DNA from: VRUE01 sp963715625
GTDB lineage: Bacteria; Actinomycetota; Thermoleophilia; Solirubrobacterales; 70-9
DNA length: 64,000 nucleotides
Direction of reading: 5' to 3'
Assembly: GCA_963715625.1 (NCBI GenBank)
Contig: OY970260.1
Coordinates: 1,116,001-1,180,000, forward strand
Below are positions 30,837-39,864 of this stretch, piece after piece (the stretch's first letter is position 1; every line of letters begins with the position of its first letter). Under the pieces are notes generated by a model, which did not search any database, was not told where the DNA came from, and saw nothing but the letters and a program-made list of their open reading frames with translations. The translations under genes were made by a program, and so were the position numbers.

Positions 30837-31649
30837 TCAGGGCCGGCCTATCTTCGCCAGCACGACCGCCGCCAGGCCGACCCGGTACGCCGCGTACGGC
30901 CACAGTGCCCGGTCGCGCTCGACCAGCTTGATCAGCCGCTGGGAGGCGAGGGTCGAGGCGAAGGAGGCGCCGACGCCGATCGCCATCGAGCGGCGCAGCT
31001 CGGGCGAGGCGCCGCGCCGGCTGAGGCGAACGCCCTTCAGCAGGCTGGCGCCGACGATGATCGGCAGCGCAACCGTGCGCGAGAGCAGGTTCGCCTGGTC
31101 GCGGGAGAAGCGTCGCCAGCGCGCGGCGGCGAGGGTGATGCCGTTGCGCGAGACGCCTGGCGCCAGCGCCGCGGCCTGCGCCACGCCCAGGGCGAGACCG
31201 TCGCCGGCGCGCGCCTCGCCACGGCCGCGCAGCTGCGGCCGCGTGTCGGCGGCGAGCATCGCCGCCGCCCCGGCGAGCAGCCCGATCGCGGTCGCGCGCG
31301 GGCCGCCCAGGTGCCGCTCGATCGGCCGCTCGAGCTTGTAGCCCACGAGGGCCGCGGGCAGGAAGGAGAGGGCGAGGACCGTTGCCCCGCGGAGGTCGAA
31401 AGCGCGCAGCTCTTCGGCGATCAGCCGGCGCTGGCCGATCAGCAGCGCCGCCGCCGCGCCGGCGTGCAGCGCGACCTCGAAGCTCTTGCGCACCTCGGGG
31501 TCGATCGCGTCCCAGTCCCAGCCGGCGAGCCAGGGCACGAGGACGATGTGAGCGGAGCTCGAGATCGGCAGCAGCTCGGCCGGGCCCTGGACCATGCCGA
31601 GCGCGAGCGCGCGGCGGGCGGGGATCCTGCCGTCGCCCGGGCCGCTCAA
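30837..31649 (-). CDS. uppP: Undecaprenyl-diphosphate phosphatase
   Basis: UppP (BacA) recycles the undecaprenyl carrier used for cell-wall and surface-glycan synthesis. The 270-residue membrane protein has the catalytic EGxxE-type region as LGMVQGPAELLPISSSAH and the second motif LAPGVSRNGITLAA. Note Gln-Gly-Pro-Ala-Glu where most members have EGLTE, so the first glutamate is replaced. TTG at 31649 overlaps the dedA stop (TTGA). It suits the polysaccharide genes that follow. Confidence 0.85.
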   Translation of the reverse strand: MSGPGDGRIPARRALALGMVQGPAELLPISSSAHIVLVPWLAGWDWDAIDPEVRKSFEVALHAGAAAALLIGQRRLIAEELRAFDLRGATVLALSFLPAALVGYKLERPIERHLGGPRATAIGLLAGAAAMLAADTRPQLRGRGEARAGDGLALGVAQAAALAPGVSRNGITLAAARWRRFSRDQANLLSRTVALPIIVGASLLKGVRLSRRGASPELRRSMAIGVGASFASTLASQRLIKLVERDRALWPYAAYRVGLAAVVLAKIGRP

Positions 31650-32332
31650 GCTCCGCTCGAGCTCGCCGGCTCCGGCGAGGGGGCCGGTTCCTCCTCGCCC
31701 CTGCCACCGCCCCGTCGCTTCAGCAGCAGGTAGGCGACGAGGCCGATCGCGGCCGCCAGCACTGCGTAGTCGAGGTAGTGGAGGTAGCCGCGCCACTCCT
31801 CCCAGTTCTCGCCGACGCTCTTGCCGATCAGGCTCAGCATCAGGACCCAGGGGATGCAGCCGAGCAGGGTGAGCGCGGTGAAGCGCCAGAAGGGCATCTT
31901 CGCCACCCCGGCCGGCAGCGAGATGAAGGTGCGGATGATCGGCAGCATGCGCGAGAAGAAGACGGTCGCGTCGCCGTAGCGCGCGAACCAGTCGTCCGCC
32001 CATTTCAGGTACCTGGGCGGCAGGTGGATCAGCTTGTTCTTCTCGAGCAGGTCGATGCGGCCGTAGTAGCCGACCGCGTAGGCGGCCCAGGAGCCGACGA
32101 GGTTGCCGAGGACGCCGGCGGCAACGACCCCGAGCATCGTCAGCTCGCCCGCGGCGACGCTGGAGCCGGCGAAGAGCATGATCGCCTCGCTCGGCACCGG
32201 CAGGCAGGCAGACTCGAGCGCCATCAGGATGAAGACCGCCGGCAGCCCGGTGGTGCCGATGAAATCGGTCCCCGCGTTGACGATCGGGTCGAGGAAGAAG
32301 TCGGTGACGCTGGCGAGGAGGAAGAACGGCAT
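31646..32332 (-). CDS. DedA-family membrane protein
   Basis: A 228-residue protein of the DedA/SNARE-associated family, now linked to polyprenyl-phosphate and phospholipid flipping. Features are ALESACLPVPSEAIMLFAG near residue 38, GNLVGSWAAYAVGYYGR and the conserved FFSRMLPIIRTFISLPAGVA near residue 126. It overlaps uppP, which suggests the pair moves and recycles undecaprenyl phosphate. ATG at 32332 is preferred over the longer frame from 32380. Confidence 0.88.
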   Translation of the reverse strand: MPFFLLASVTDFFLDPIVNAGTDFIGTTGLPAVFILMALESACLPVPSEAIMLFAGSSVAAGELTMLGVVAAGVLGNLVGSWAAYAVGYYGRIDLLEKNKLIHLPPRYLKWADDWFARYGDATVFFSRMLPIIRTFISLPAGVAKMPFWRFTALTLLGCIPWVLMLSLIGKSVGENWEEWRGYLHYLDYAVLAAAIGLVAYLLLKRRGGGRGEEEPAPSPEPASSSGA

Positions 32333-32388
32333 GCGCGAAGCGGGGATTGTAGGGACAGGCCGAACAGCAACTAAACTCACCTGGCTCT

Positions 32389-34278
32389 ATGCGCCGGTTG
32401 AACCACCCTGTCTACCGCAACCGGGTCCTCCAGGTGGCCGCCGACGCCGTCCTCGTCGGGCTCTCCTTCTACCTGGCCTTCCGCCTTCGCTTCCTCGACG
32501 ACCCGCACGGGCTGCCGCACCGCTACTGGGTGCTGTTCGCGCAGGCCGTCGGCTTCGTCGTCGTCATCAAGCTCTCGGCCTTCGCCGCCTTCGGGCTCTA
32601 CCAGAAGTGGTGGCGCTACGTCAGTGGCCGCGACTTCCTGCTGATCGTCCGCGCCGTCGCCGTCTCCAGCGCGATCCTCGTCGTCGCCTTCACGGTGATC
32701 CAGCCCTTCTCCCACAGCCTGCCGCGCTCGGTCGCGGTGATGGACTTCCTGCTGACGCTGACGCTGATCACCGGCGCGCGGCTCGCGGTGCGGCTGATCG
32801 TCGAGCGGCCTTCCCGGTCCGGGCGCCTCCCCAAGCATGAGGTGCTCGTGGTCGGCGCCGGCTCCGGCGGGCAGATGGTGGTGCGCGAGCTGCAGCTCAA
32901 CCCCGACCTCGGCGCCACCGCGATCGGGTTCGTCGACGACGACCCGCGCAAGCGCGGCATGCGGATGCTCGGGCTCAAGGTGCTGGGCTCGACCAAGAAG
33001 ATCACGACGATCCTCGACGAGACCCAGCCCGACGAGGTCGTGATCGCGATCCCCTCGGCGCCGGGGACGCTCCGCGCCAAGGTCGTCGCGGCCTGCCGCG
33101 AGCGCGAGATCCGGGTGCGAACACTGCCGACGGTCTTCGAGCTGTTGCGTGGTGGGGTCCAGCTCAACAAGCAGCTGCGCGACGTCCAGGTCGAGGACGT
33201 TCTCGGCCGCGACCCTGTCGTGTTCGAGCTCGACCGGGTCGGTGCCTACCTGCGCGACCGCATCGTCCTCGTCACCGGCGCCGGCGGCTCGATCGGCTCC
33301 GAGCTCTGTCGCCAGATCGCCCGCGTCGGGCCGCGCCTGCTGGTGATGGTCGACCACGCCGAGGCCAACCTCTTCGAGATCGACCGCGAGATGGTCGAGG
33401 AGCGCCACTTCACCAGCGTCGAGTCGGTGCTCGCCGACTGCAAGGAGCCGCACCGGATGCTGGAGACGATGCAGCGCTTCAAGCCCAGCGTCGTCTTCCA
33501 CGCCGCCGCCTACAAGCACGTGCCCCTGATGGAGGCCAACCCGCTGGAGGCCGTCCGCAACAACGCGATCGCGACGCGGATCACCGCCGAGGCCGCCGCC
33601 GCCTCCGACGTCGAGCGCTTCGTCCTGATCTCGACCGACAAGGCGGTCAACCCGAAGACCGTGATGGGCGCCTCCAAGGCGATGGCCGAGTGGATCGTCG
33701 AGTCGGCCGGCCGCAAGCATCTCGGCACCCGCTTCGCCAGCGTCCGCTTCGGCAACGTGCTCGCCTCCTCGGGCAGCGTCGTGCCGATCTTCCGCAGCCA
33801 GATCGAGCGTGGCGGCCCGGTGACGGTCACCCACCCCGAGATGACCCGCTACTTCATGACCATCCCCGAGGCCGTGCAGCTGGTGATCCGCGCCGGCGAC
33901 ATCGGCGCCGGCAAGGGTGAGGTCTTCGTGCTCGACATGGGGGAACCGGTGCGGATCGTCGACCTCGCCCACAACATGATCCGCCTCGCCGGCTACGAGC
34001 CGGAAACGGACATCGCGGTCGAGTTCACCAAGCCGCGGCCGGGGGAGAAGCTGCACGAGGAGCTCTTCGGCATCGCCGAGAGCGAGCAGCCGACCGCGGC
34101 GAAGCGGATCCGCCGGGCGGTGCGGGAAACGCCGCTCGACGCCGGGTGGGTCGAAGCGACGCTCAACTCGCTCGAGGACCTGGTGCTGGCCGGCGACGAG
34201 GTTAACCTGGCACAGCGAGTCGTCGAGATGATCACCGCACCGGGCGGGGACGCCGCGGCGGTCGCCTACGACGAGTAG
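32389..34278 (+). CDS. CapD/WbpM-type UDP-sugar 4,6-dehydratase
   Basis: A 629-residue membrane enzyme. Four N-terminal helices are followed by a Rossmann-like domain (VLVVGAGSGGQMVVREL near residue 155) and the SDR domain: VTGAGGSIGSELCRQ near residue 302, AAYKHVPLMEANP and the catalytic TDKAVNPKTVMGASKAMAEW, with Met in place of Tyr as in this family. It makes UDP-4-keto-6-deoxy sugars for surface glycans and opens the plus-strand polysaccharide run. Confidence 0.92.
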   Translation: MRRLNHPVYRNRVLQVAADAVLVGLSFYLAFRLRFLDDPHGLPHRYWVLFAQAVGFVVVIKLSAFAAFGLYQKWWRYVSGRDFLLIVRAVAVSSAILVVAFTVIQPFSHSLPRSVAVMDFLLTLTLITGARLAVRLIVERPSRSGRLPKHEVLVVGAGSGGQMVVRELQLNPDLGATAIGFVDDDPRKRGMRMLGLKVLGSTKKITTILDETQPDEVVIAIPSAPGTLRAKVVAACREREIRVRTLPTVFELLRGGVQLNKQLRDVQVEDVLGRDPVVFELDRVGAYLRDRIVLVTGAGGSIGSELCRQIARVGPRLLVMVDHAEANLFEIDREMVEERHFTSVESVLADCKEPHRMLETMQRFKPSVVFHAAAYKHVPLMEANPLEAVRNNAIATRITAEAAAASDVERFVLISTDKAVNPKTVMGASKAMAEWIVESAGRKHLGTRFASVRFGNVLASSGSVVPIFRSQIERGGPVTVTHPEMTRYFMTIPEAVQLVIRAGDIGAGKGEVFVLDMGEPVRIVDLAHNMIRLAGYEPETDIAVEFTKPRPGEKLHEELFGIAESEQPTAAKRIRRAVRETPLDAGWVEATLNSLEDLVLAGDEVNLAQRVVEMITAPGGDAAAVAYDE

Positions 34279-34295
34279 CCTCTCGCGGTCACTCA

Positions 34296-35066
34296 GTGGA
34301 GTTGATCAAGGAAATCGGCGCCTTTGCAGGCTTGGCTGCGTTTCTCGGGCTTGCCGTGCTCGCGATGCTCGCCTTCTCCCAGGGTCGCGACATCCGGCGC
34401 CTGCGCGAGTGGGCGGGCTCGGCGCCCGAGCGCGACGGCGAGCGCAAGGAGGCCACATCGACGGTGGCGGCGAAGCGAGCCGAGGAGCTGCGGGCGCTCG
34501 AGCAGGCGCGCACGGCCGAGCAGGCGGCTGTGAGTGAGCGGGAGGAGCGCCGGCGACGCCGTGAGGCAGGGCTGCCGGAGCGGACGCGCAGCGAGCGCCT
34601 GCGCGGCGGCCTCTCCGATCTCGGCGCCCGCCTCGCCGAGCCGCGCTACCTCGTGGCCGCCTTCGCCGTCTTGGTCGCGGTTGCGGCCGGCGGCGCCTAT
34701 CTGGTGACCCAGGGCTCCGACAGCGCCGACGGCAAGCGCGGGCACGGAAAGGCGGCGGCACAGGTGAAGCCCGCCGAAATCGAGGTGACCGTGCTGAACG
34801 GGACCGCCGTGCCGGGGCTCGCCGCCACCTTCGGCGACGAGGTCGAGCGCAAGGGCTTCCAGCTCGGCGCGGTCACCAACAGCAGCACCAGCTTCGCCGA
34901 CAGCGTCGTCATGTTCGAGCGCGGCCATGCTCCCGAGGCACGCCGGGTCGCGGCGGCGCTGGGGATCTCGGAGGTGCGGCTGATGACCGACGACATCGCA
35001 GCCGTCTCCGCCGGCGCGCCGGTCTCGGTGGTCGTCGGCGAGGACAATGCCGCGACCGAAGGCTAG
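34296..35066 (+). CDS. LytR C-terminal domain protein
   Basis: A 256-residue bitopic protein. A short hydrophobic N-terminal helix (FAGLAAFLGLAVLAMLAFS) precedes a charged Arg/Glu-rich coiled region (about 50-110), a second membrane helix (YLVAAFAVLVAVAAGGAYLV) and an outer LytR_C domain (EIEVTVLNGTAVPGLAATF near residue 165). Such domains accompany wall-glycopolymer ligases. Its end overlaps the next frame by 20 bases. Confidence 0.82.
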   Translation: MELIKEIGAFAGLAAFLGLAVLAMLAFSQGRDIRRLREWAGSAPERDGERKEATSTVAAKRAEELRALEQARTAEQAAVSEREERRRRREAGLPERTRSERLRGGLSDLGARLAEPRYLVAAFAVLVAVAAGGAYLVTQGSDSADGKRGHGKAAAQVKPAEIEVTVLNGTAVPGLAATFGDEVERKGFQLGAVTNSSTSFADSVVMFERGHAPEARRVAAALGISEVRLMTDDIAAVSAGAPVSVVVGEDNAATEG

Positions 35067-35558
35067 GCGCCCTGACGCCTGGGCCGCGCTGGTCTTCGCG
35101 CTCCTAGTCCTCGCCACGGTCGCCGCCTTCGCCTGGTCCCAGCGCTTGAAGCGCGACCCGCTGGTGCTGGACCGGGTCACGCTCGTCTCCCCGCTCCACC
35201 CGGCGCCACCCGGCGCCGAACCGCCGACGCGCCCGGCTTTCACCCCGAACGGCGACTGCCGCTACGACCTTGAGCGGATCCGCTTCCGCGTCACGCAGTC
35301 CGATGACGCCACGGTGCAGGTGATCAAGCCGGGGGAAAGCTCGTCATCACCCTCGCCCGCGACCGTCACCTCAAGCGCTACCACTTCTACACCTACTACT
35401 GGGGCGGCCTCACCCGCAACGACGGCATCGCCCCCCCGGGCCGCTACAAGCTGCGGGTCAAGCTGCTCGGCCAGGACCGCGTGCTCGTACCGCCGGGAGC
35501 GATGCGCCTGCACGAGGCCCGCCGAAGACCGCTGCCTGACTGCGAGGTCTCGCGTTGA
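35047..35558 (+). CDS. Small anchored protein interrupted by one-base deletion
   Basis: Two consecutive frames together encode a coherent 170-residue protein. It has an N-terminal membrane helix (WAALVFALLVLATVAAFAW), then FTPNGDCRYDLERIRFRV, then, after a shift at the G5 run 35331-35335, GKLVITLARDRHLKRYHFYT and PPGRYKLRVKLLGQD, ending at TGA 35556-35558. It looks like a FlgD-type Ig-like bundle on a membrane anchor. One extra G in the run would restore the frame, so it is either a homopolymer sequencing error or a phase-variable or dead gene. Confidence 0.7.
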
Positions 35559-35577
35559 GTGGCACTTTCTTCCCGCT

Positions 35578-37296
35578 ATGCGGGAAAAAGGCGCCAGCCG
35601 AGGTGGCTCCTTGAGCGGCCTGCTGGCCGGGTTGGGCGTCTTGTTCGCCGCCGCGGCAGCTGCCGCGGCGATCCTGCTGCCCCCGGGCCGAGCCCGGGCG
35701 TGCGCGATGGTGCTTGCACTCGCGCTCTTCCCGATCCTGATCCTCGGCGACCAGTGGCACTCGCGCGCGATCGTCGACCTGCGCGACAGCACCGGCCGCA
35801 TGGTTGGTCTCGGAGCGCTGGCCATAGGAGCGTCCGCAGCTCTTGCCTTCGCCTTCCGCCGCTGGTCGATGCTGCTGCCGCTGGCGATCGTCGCCGCTCT
35901 CCCCTTCCGCGTACCTCTTCATGCAGGCGGAGACACCGCCAATCTCCTGGTCCCCCTTTATCTCGTCATCGCCGCTGGAGTGCTTGCAACAGCCTGGCGG
36001 GAATGGCGTGGCACCCAACCGCTTCTGCCGGGGGGTGGCGCTGTAGGGGGAACCGCCCCCGAGGACGCTTTAGCGACCGCAGGGGGTGGTGGGTCCCCTG
36101 CAGCGACAGGACCCGCCGGCCCAACCGCCTGGCTGCCGAGGATCCTCGCTGCGGTGGTGGCGTTGTACGCGGTGGGGGTGCTGTACTCCGAGGACTTCTC
36201 GAAAGGACTGCAGGACGTCTGCTTCTTCTTCGTGCCGTTCTCGCTGGTGTACGGATTGCTTCGAGATGTCAATTGGGACCGGAAGCTCCTAACTTTCGTG
36301 CTGTGGGTGGTTGCCGCTGAGGCAGTTGCGTTCGTGATCGTCGGCTCGGTGGAGTGGCTTAGCCGGAGCTTGTTCTGGAACGACCAGGTGATCCGGTCGA
36401 ACGAATTTCATACCTACTTCAGAGTCAACTCAGTCTTCTGGGACCCCAACATTTTCGGGCGATACCTGGCGCTGGTGGCCGTGCTGGCGACGTCGGCGCT
36501 GATGTGGGCTCGAGATCGGCGGGATCTCGCACTGCTCACGGCACTCATCGCCATCGTTTGGATCGGGCTGTTCCCGACCTTTTCGCAGTCGAGCTTCGTC
36601 GCGCTGTTGGCAGGACTCGCCGTGCTCGCGGCCTTGAAGTGGAGCTTGCGCTGGACGCTCGCAGCGGTCGCCGGCCTCGCAGTGGCTGGGGTGCTGGTGA
36701 TTCTGCTCGCCGGTGGCTCCTCCAAGCTCAGCCCCGACCGGATCAACGTCGACACCAGCGGCCGGGCCAACCTCGTCTCCGGCGGCCTCCACCTCTTCGC
36801 CCAGCGCCCCGTATACGGCTACGGCTCCGGCAGCTTCCCCAAGGCCTACCGTCAACACGTCCGCACCCACGAGGTCCCCGTCTCGGTCTCCCACACCGAG
36901 CCAATAACGATCGCAGCGGAGCAAGGCCTGGCCGGCCTACTCCTCTACGCAGCTCTAATCGTCACAGCCCTGTGGACAATGGCTTCAGGCCTGCCCCCCT
37001 CGCTGTCCCATCTATCCGCCTCTCGCGCGGGTGGCGCTGTAGGGGGAACCGCCCCCGAGGACGCTTTAGCGACCGCAGGGGGTGGTGGGTCCCCTGCAGC
37101 GACAGGACCCGCGCGCCAGCCCCCAATAGCCCGAGCAGCGGTCCTAGCAACCTTCACAGCCCTATTGGTCCACACGATGGCCTACGCAGGCTTCTTCGAG
37201 GATCCGATCACCTGGGTCCTCCTGGCAATGGGAGCGTCCCTGGCGGCCGCGCAGCAACGTAGGGTCGAGCCGTGTCCGGATACCTCCGCCGCCTAG
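35578..37296 (+). CDS. O-antigen ligase/polymerase-like (Wzy) membrane protein
   Basis: A 572-residue protein with 11 or more membrane helices and a Wzy/WaaL-type large outer loop (INVDTSGRANLVSGGLHLFA, YGYGSGSFPKAYRQH, VSHTEPITIAAEQGLAG). It would polymerise or ligate the surface glycan. Two identical 28-residue Gly/Ala-rich segments (residues about 152-180 and 484-511) are coded by an 84-bp DNA repeat. The ATG at 35578 lies inside a palindrome (TTCCCGC-TAT-GCGGGAA) and lacks a Shine-Dalgarno, so the start is uncertain. Confidence 0.82.
   Translation: MREKGASRGGSLSGLLAGLGVLFAAAAAAAAILLPPGRARACAMVLALALFPILILGDQWHSRAIVDLRDSTGRMVGLGALAIGASAALAFAFRRWSMLLPLAIVAALPFRVPLHAGGDTANLLVPLYLVIAAGVLATAWREWRGTQPLLPGGGAVGGTAPEDALATAGGGGSPAATGPAGPTAWLPRILAAVVALYAVGVLYSEDFSKGLQDVCFFFVPFSLVYGLLRDVNWDRKLLTFVLWVVAAEAVAFVIVGSVEWLSRSLFWNDQVIRSNEFHTYFRVNSVFWDPNIFGRYLALVAVLATSALMWARDRRDLALLTALIAIVWIGLFPTFSQSSFVALLAGLAVLAALKWSLRWTLAAVAGLAVAGVLVILLAGGSSKLSPDRINVDTSGRANLVSGGLHLFAQRPVYGYGSGSFPKAYRQHVRTHEVPVSVSHTEPITIAAEQGLAGLLLYAALIVTALWTMASGLPPSLSHLSASRAGGAVGGTAPEDALATAGGGGSPAATGPARQPPIARAAVLATFTALLVHTMAYAGFFEDPITWVLLAMGASLAAAQQRRVEPCPDTSAA
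36033..36116 (+). repeat. 84-bp in-frame repeat, copy 1
   Basis: This 84-base block is identical to 37029-37112. It is 28 codons long and read in the same frame in both places, giving a Gly/Ala/Pro-rich segment that contains GGTAPEDALATAGGGGSP. It can form hairpins such as GCAGGGG/CCCCTGC. Placed in a loop between membrane helices, it should be tolerated by the protein. Confidence 0.95.
37029..37112 (+). repeat. 84-bp in-frame repeat, copy 2
   Basis: Second, identical copy of the block at 36033-36116, about 1 kb away within the same gene and in the same reading frame. The flanking bases of the two copies differ beyond the 84 bp, so this is an inserted unit and not a duplication of a larger region. 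Confidence 0.95.
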
Positions 37297-38813
37297 CGAC
37301 GACCGGTGCCGCCTACACGGCGGCGAGCATCTTCTCGAAGCTGATCGCGGTCGCGCTGCTGCCGTTGTACACGCGCTACCTGACCCCGGCCGACTACGGC
37401 GCCGCCGAGGTGATGTTCGCCGCCGTCGTCTCGGCCAGCATCATCGTCCGGCTGGGCGTGATCGAGGCTCTGTTGCGCTTCTACTACAAGGACGACGAGG
37501 ACCCCGGCCGGGTCCTCTCGACCTCTTTCGCGGCACTCTTCTGGTTCTCCAGTGCGGCGGCGCTGGTCGCGCTGCCCTTCGCCGGGCAGATCTCCGAAGC
37601 GCTTCTGGACCGCTCCGCGCCGGACCTGGCTCAGATCTCGATCGCCGGCCTCTGGGTGCTGACGCTGCACGAGTACCTGCTGACGATCTTCAGGCTCCAG
37701 GAGCGCGCCCGCGCCTTCTTCGTGACGACGATGCTGAACGTGGTGGCCGCGATCGGGCTCACCGTCGTCCTCGTCGTCGGCGCCGAAGAGGGCGCCCGCG
37801 GCCTGCTGCTCGGCAGCTACGCCAGCGGTGCCGTCTTCGTGCTGGGCCTGATCGTCTACCACCGGCGGCGACTCTCGCTCTGGATCGACAGGGGGCTGCT
37901 GCGGCGCCTGCTGCGCTTCGGCGCCCCGACGATGCCCGCCGAGCTCTCGCTCTACGCGCTCAACTTCGTCGATCGGATCATCATCGTCCGCACGCTCGGC
38001 CTCGCCGAGGCCGGCCTCTACTCGCTGGCGGTCAAGTTCGCCCAGGGGGTCAACGTGCTCGTTCGCGGCTTCCAGCTCGCCTGGCCGCCGCTCGCCTACT
38101 CGATCCGCGACGACGACGAGGCGCGCCGCGCCTACGCCGCGGTGGTCACCTGGTTCGTCGTCGTCGGCGCCTTCGTCGTCGCCGGCATGTGGCTGCTCTC
38201 GCGCTGGATCGTCCGCGCACTGGCGGCGCCGCAGTTTTTCGACGCCTACGAACCGATCGGCCCGATCGCCGCCGGGGTCACGCTCTACGCCCTCTACATG
38301 GTCCTCGTCGTGATCCTCGGCCGCACCGGCCGCACCGAGTTCAACTTTCCCGCGACCGCGGCGGCCCTCGTCGCCAACGTCGCCCTCAACCTTCTCCTCG
38401 TGCCGCCGCTCGGCATCGTCGGCGCCGGCCTCGCCCTGGTCGCCTCCTACCTGGTCGTGCTGGCCCTGATGTACGGCTTCACCCAGCGCCTCTTCCCGGT
38501 GCCTTATGAATGGAGCCGGCTGGCGAGGGTTGTGTTGGTCTCGGCAGTGCTCGTAGCCCTCGGGGAACTCCTGCTCCCGACCGCCGGCCTCGTCGGTCTC
38601 CTTTCCCGCGTTGTCCTCTGGCTCGCCTACCCGGCGGCGCTACTAGCGATCGGCTTCTTCACCCCCGGCGAGCGCACCTGGCTCGCCCGCCTCCGGCACC
38701 CGGTCGACTTCGCCCGCGGCCTGCGGGCATTCCAGCCCGCCCCAGCTGTCGTCGACGGCACCATCCCCGAGGCCGCAGAGGTCGAGCAGATGGATGAGGA
38801 CTCCCGCCTGTAG
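37272..38813 (+). CDS. Polysaccharide flippase (Wzx/MATE-like)
   Basis: A 513-residue protein with 12-14 membrane helices and the polysaccharide-biosynthesis flippase pattern: TAASIFSKLIAVALLPLYTR at the start, RFGAPTMPAELSLYALNFVD near residue 215 and LALVASYLVVLALMYG near residue 390. It would move lipid-linked repeat units across the membrane for the Wzy-like protein. Its GTG lies 25 bases inside the end of that gene. Confidence 0.88.
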   Translation: MSGYLRRLATTGAAYTAASIFSKLIAVALLPLYTRYLTPADYGAAEVMFAAVVSASIIVRLGVIEALLRFYYKDDEDPGRVLSTSFAALFWFSSAAALVALPFAGQISEALLDRSAPDLAQISIAGLWVLTLHEYLLTIFRLQERARAFFVTTMLNVVAAIGLTVVLVVGAEEGARGLLLGSYASGAVFVLGLIVYHRRRLSLWIDRGLLRRLLRFGAPTMPAELSLYALNFVDRIIIVRTLGLAEAGLYSLAVKFAQGVNVLVRGFQLAWPPLAYSIRDDDEARRAYAAVVTWFVVVGAFVVAGMWLLSRWIVRALAAPQFFDAYEPIGPIAAGVTLYALYMVLVVILGRTGRTEFNFPATAAALVANVALNLLLVPPLGIVGAGLALVASYLVVLALMYGFTQRLFPVPYEWSRLARVVLVSAVLVALGELLLPTAGLVGLLSRVVLWLAYPAALLAIGFFTPGERTWLARLRHPVDFARGLRAFQPAPAVVDGTIPEAAEVEQMDEDSRL

Positions 38814-38815
38814 GT

Positions 38816-38928
38816 GGCCGGTCCCGGGAGGGATGGAACGTCTTGTACTTTTTCGTCAACCGCGCCTGAGCGCCAGCTCAACCCCGCTCCACCGAAAAAG
38901 TTAAGTGGAATCCCTCCCGGGACCGGCC
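38816..38928. repeat. Palindromic repeat family B, copy 1
   Basis: Outer arms 38816-38834 and 38910-38928 are perfect 19-bp reverse complements. Inside lies a conserved core: AACGTCTTGTACTTTTTCG (38837-38855), GAGCGCCAG in the middle and CGAAAAAGTTAAGTG (38893-38907). The same core is found at 47344-47412 with quite different outer arms. It sits between convergent genes and supplies the last codons of the glycosyltransferase at 38901. Confidence 0.85.
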
Positions 38929-39854
38929 TGCGCCACCGCACGGTCCCGAATGCTTTCACCGCGCCCCGGTAGCAGCGCTTGGCGGGCGTGGGCCCAGTAG
39001 ACCCGGCTCGGTTGGCCGGGGAGGACGGTTGCGACGAGGGCGCGGACCGCGTATGACCAGGCGGTGAGGACGCGGACGGCCAGTGCGGCGACCCGGCCAT
39101 GGTGCTTACGCATATAGAGGTCGCGGTTGCGGTGGAATTCGACGATGCGGGGGAGGCCCTTGGCAAGGTCGGTGGAGAGCTGGTCGTGGTGGATGGCCTC
39201 GGCGGCGGGGACGAAGAGGCTGCGCCAGCCGGCATCGGCCAAGCGCCGGGCGAAGTCGCACTCGTCGTAGTAGACGAAGAAGTCGGGGTCCATGTAGCCG
39301 ACCTCCACCGCCGCCTCGCGGCGAACCAGCAGGGCGCTCGACTGCGCCCACTCGACCTGCCGCGTTTCCGTGCCCTTGCTCTGCACGGTCAGCCAGCGGT
39401 GCAGGAACAGCGCCCCGGCCAGGGCGGTTCCCACGCCGGGGAATCGCCATGCGCAGGGCACCGGCGCTCCGTCGGAGTCGAGCAGCTGCGGCCCCGCCGC
39501 CGCCGCCCGAGGATCCGCCTCGAGGGCCGCGACAAGGGCCTCCGCTGCCCCCGGCCGCAGCTCGGAGTCCTCGTTGAGCAGGAGGCAGTAGCGGCCGCTC
39601 GCCTCGCGCATCAGGGTCGAGTCGTTCTCGGCCTTGCCGGTTCGCCGCTCCAGCGCGATCAGGCGAACGTCGCCGCCGCGCGCCCGCACCGCCTCGGCGG
39701 AGCCGTCGTCGGAGCCGTTGTCGAGGACGAGTGTCTCGCCCTCCATCCCCTCCGGGTGCGTGCGCTCGATCGCGTCGAGGCAGGCGAGCAGGTGCTCGCG
39801 GCCATTCGTGTTCACGACGCAGTAGGAGAGCGTTGGTGCCAAGCGGGTCACCAT
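38901..39854 (-). CDS. Family 2 glycosyltransferase (rhamnosyltransferase-like)
   Basis: A 317-residue GT-A enzyme: SYCVVNTNGREHLLACLDAI at the start, VLDNGSDDGSAEAV near residue 42, the metal-binding LNEDSELRPGA near residue 92 and FFVYYDECDFARRLADAGW near residue 190. It would transfer a sugar, plausibly rhamnose, to the surface glycan. The final residues (about PGRDST and the stop) are coded by the right arm of repeat B. The start is only ten bases from the divergent GT4 gene. Confidence 0.88.
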   Translation of the reverse strand: MVTRLAPTLSYCVVNTNGREHLLACLDAIERTHPEGMEGETLVLDNGSDDGSAEAVRARGGDVRLIALERRTGKAENDSTLMREASGRYCLLLNEDSELRPGAAEALVAALEADPRAAAAGPQLLDSDGAPVPCAWRFPGVGTALAGALFLHRWLTVQSKGTETRQVEWAQSSALLVRREAAVEVGYMDPDFFVYYDECDFARRLADAGWRSLFVPAAEAIHHDQLSTDLAKGLPRIVEFHRNRDLYMRKHHGRVAALAVRVLTAWSYAVRALVATVLPGQPSRVYWAHARQALLPGRGESIRDRAVAQAGPGRDST

Positions 39855-39864
39855 AATCGCGCCG

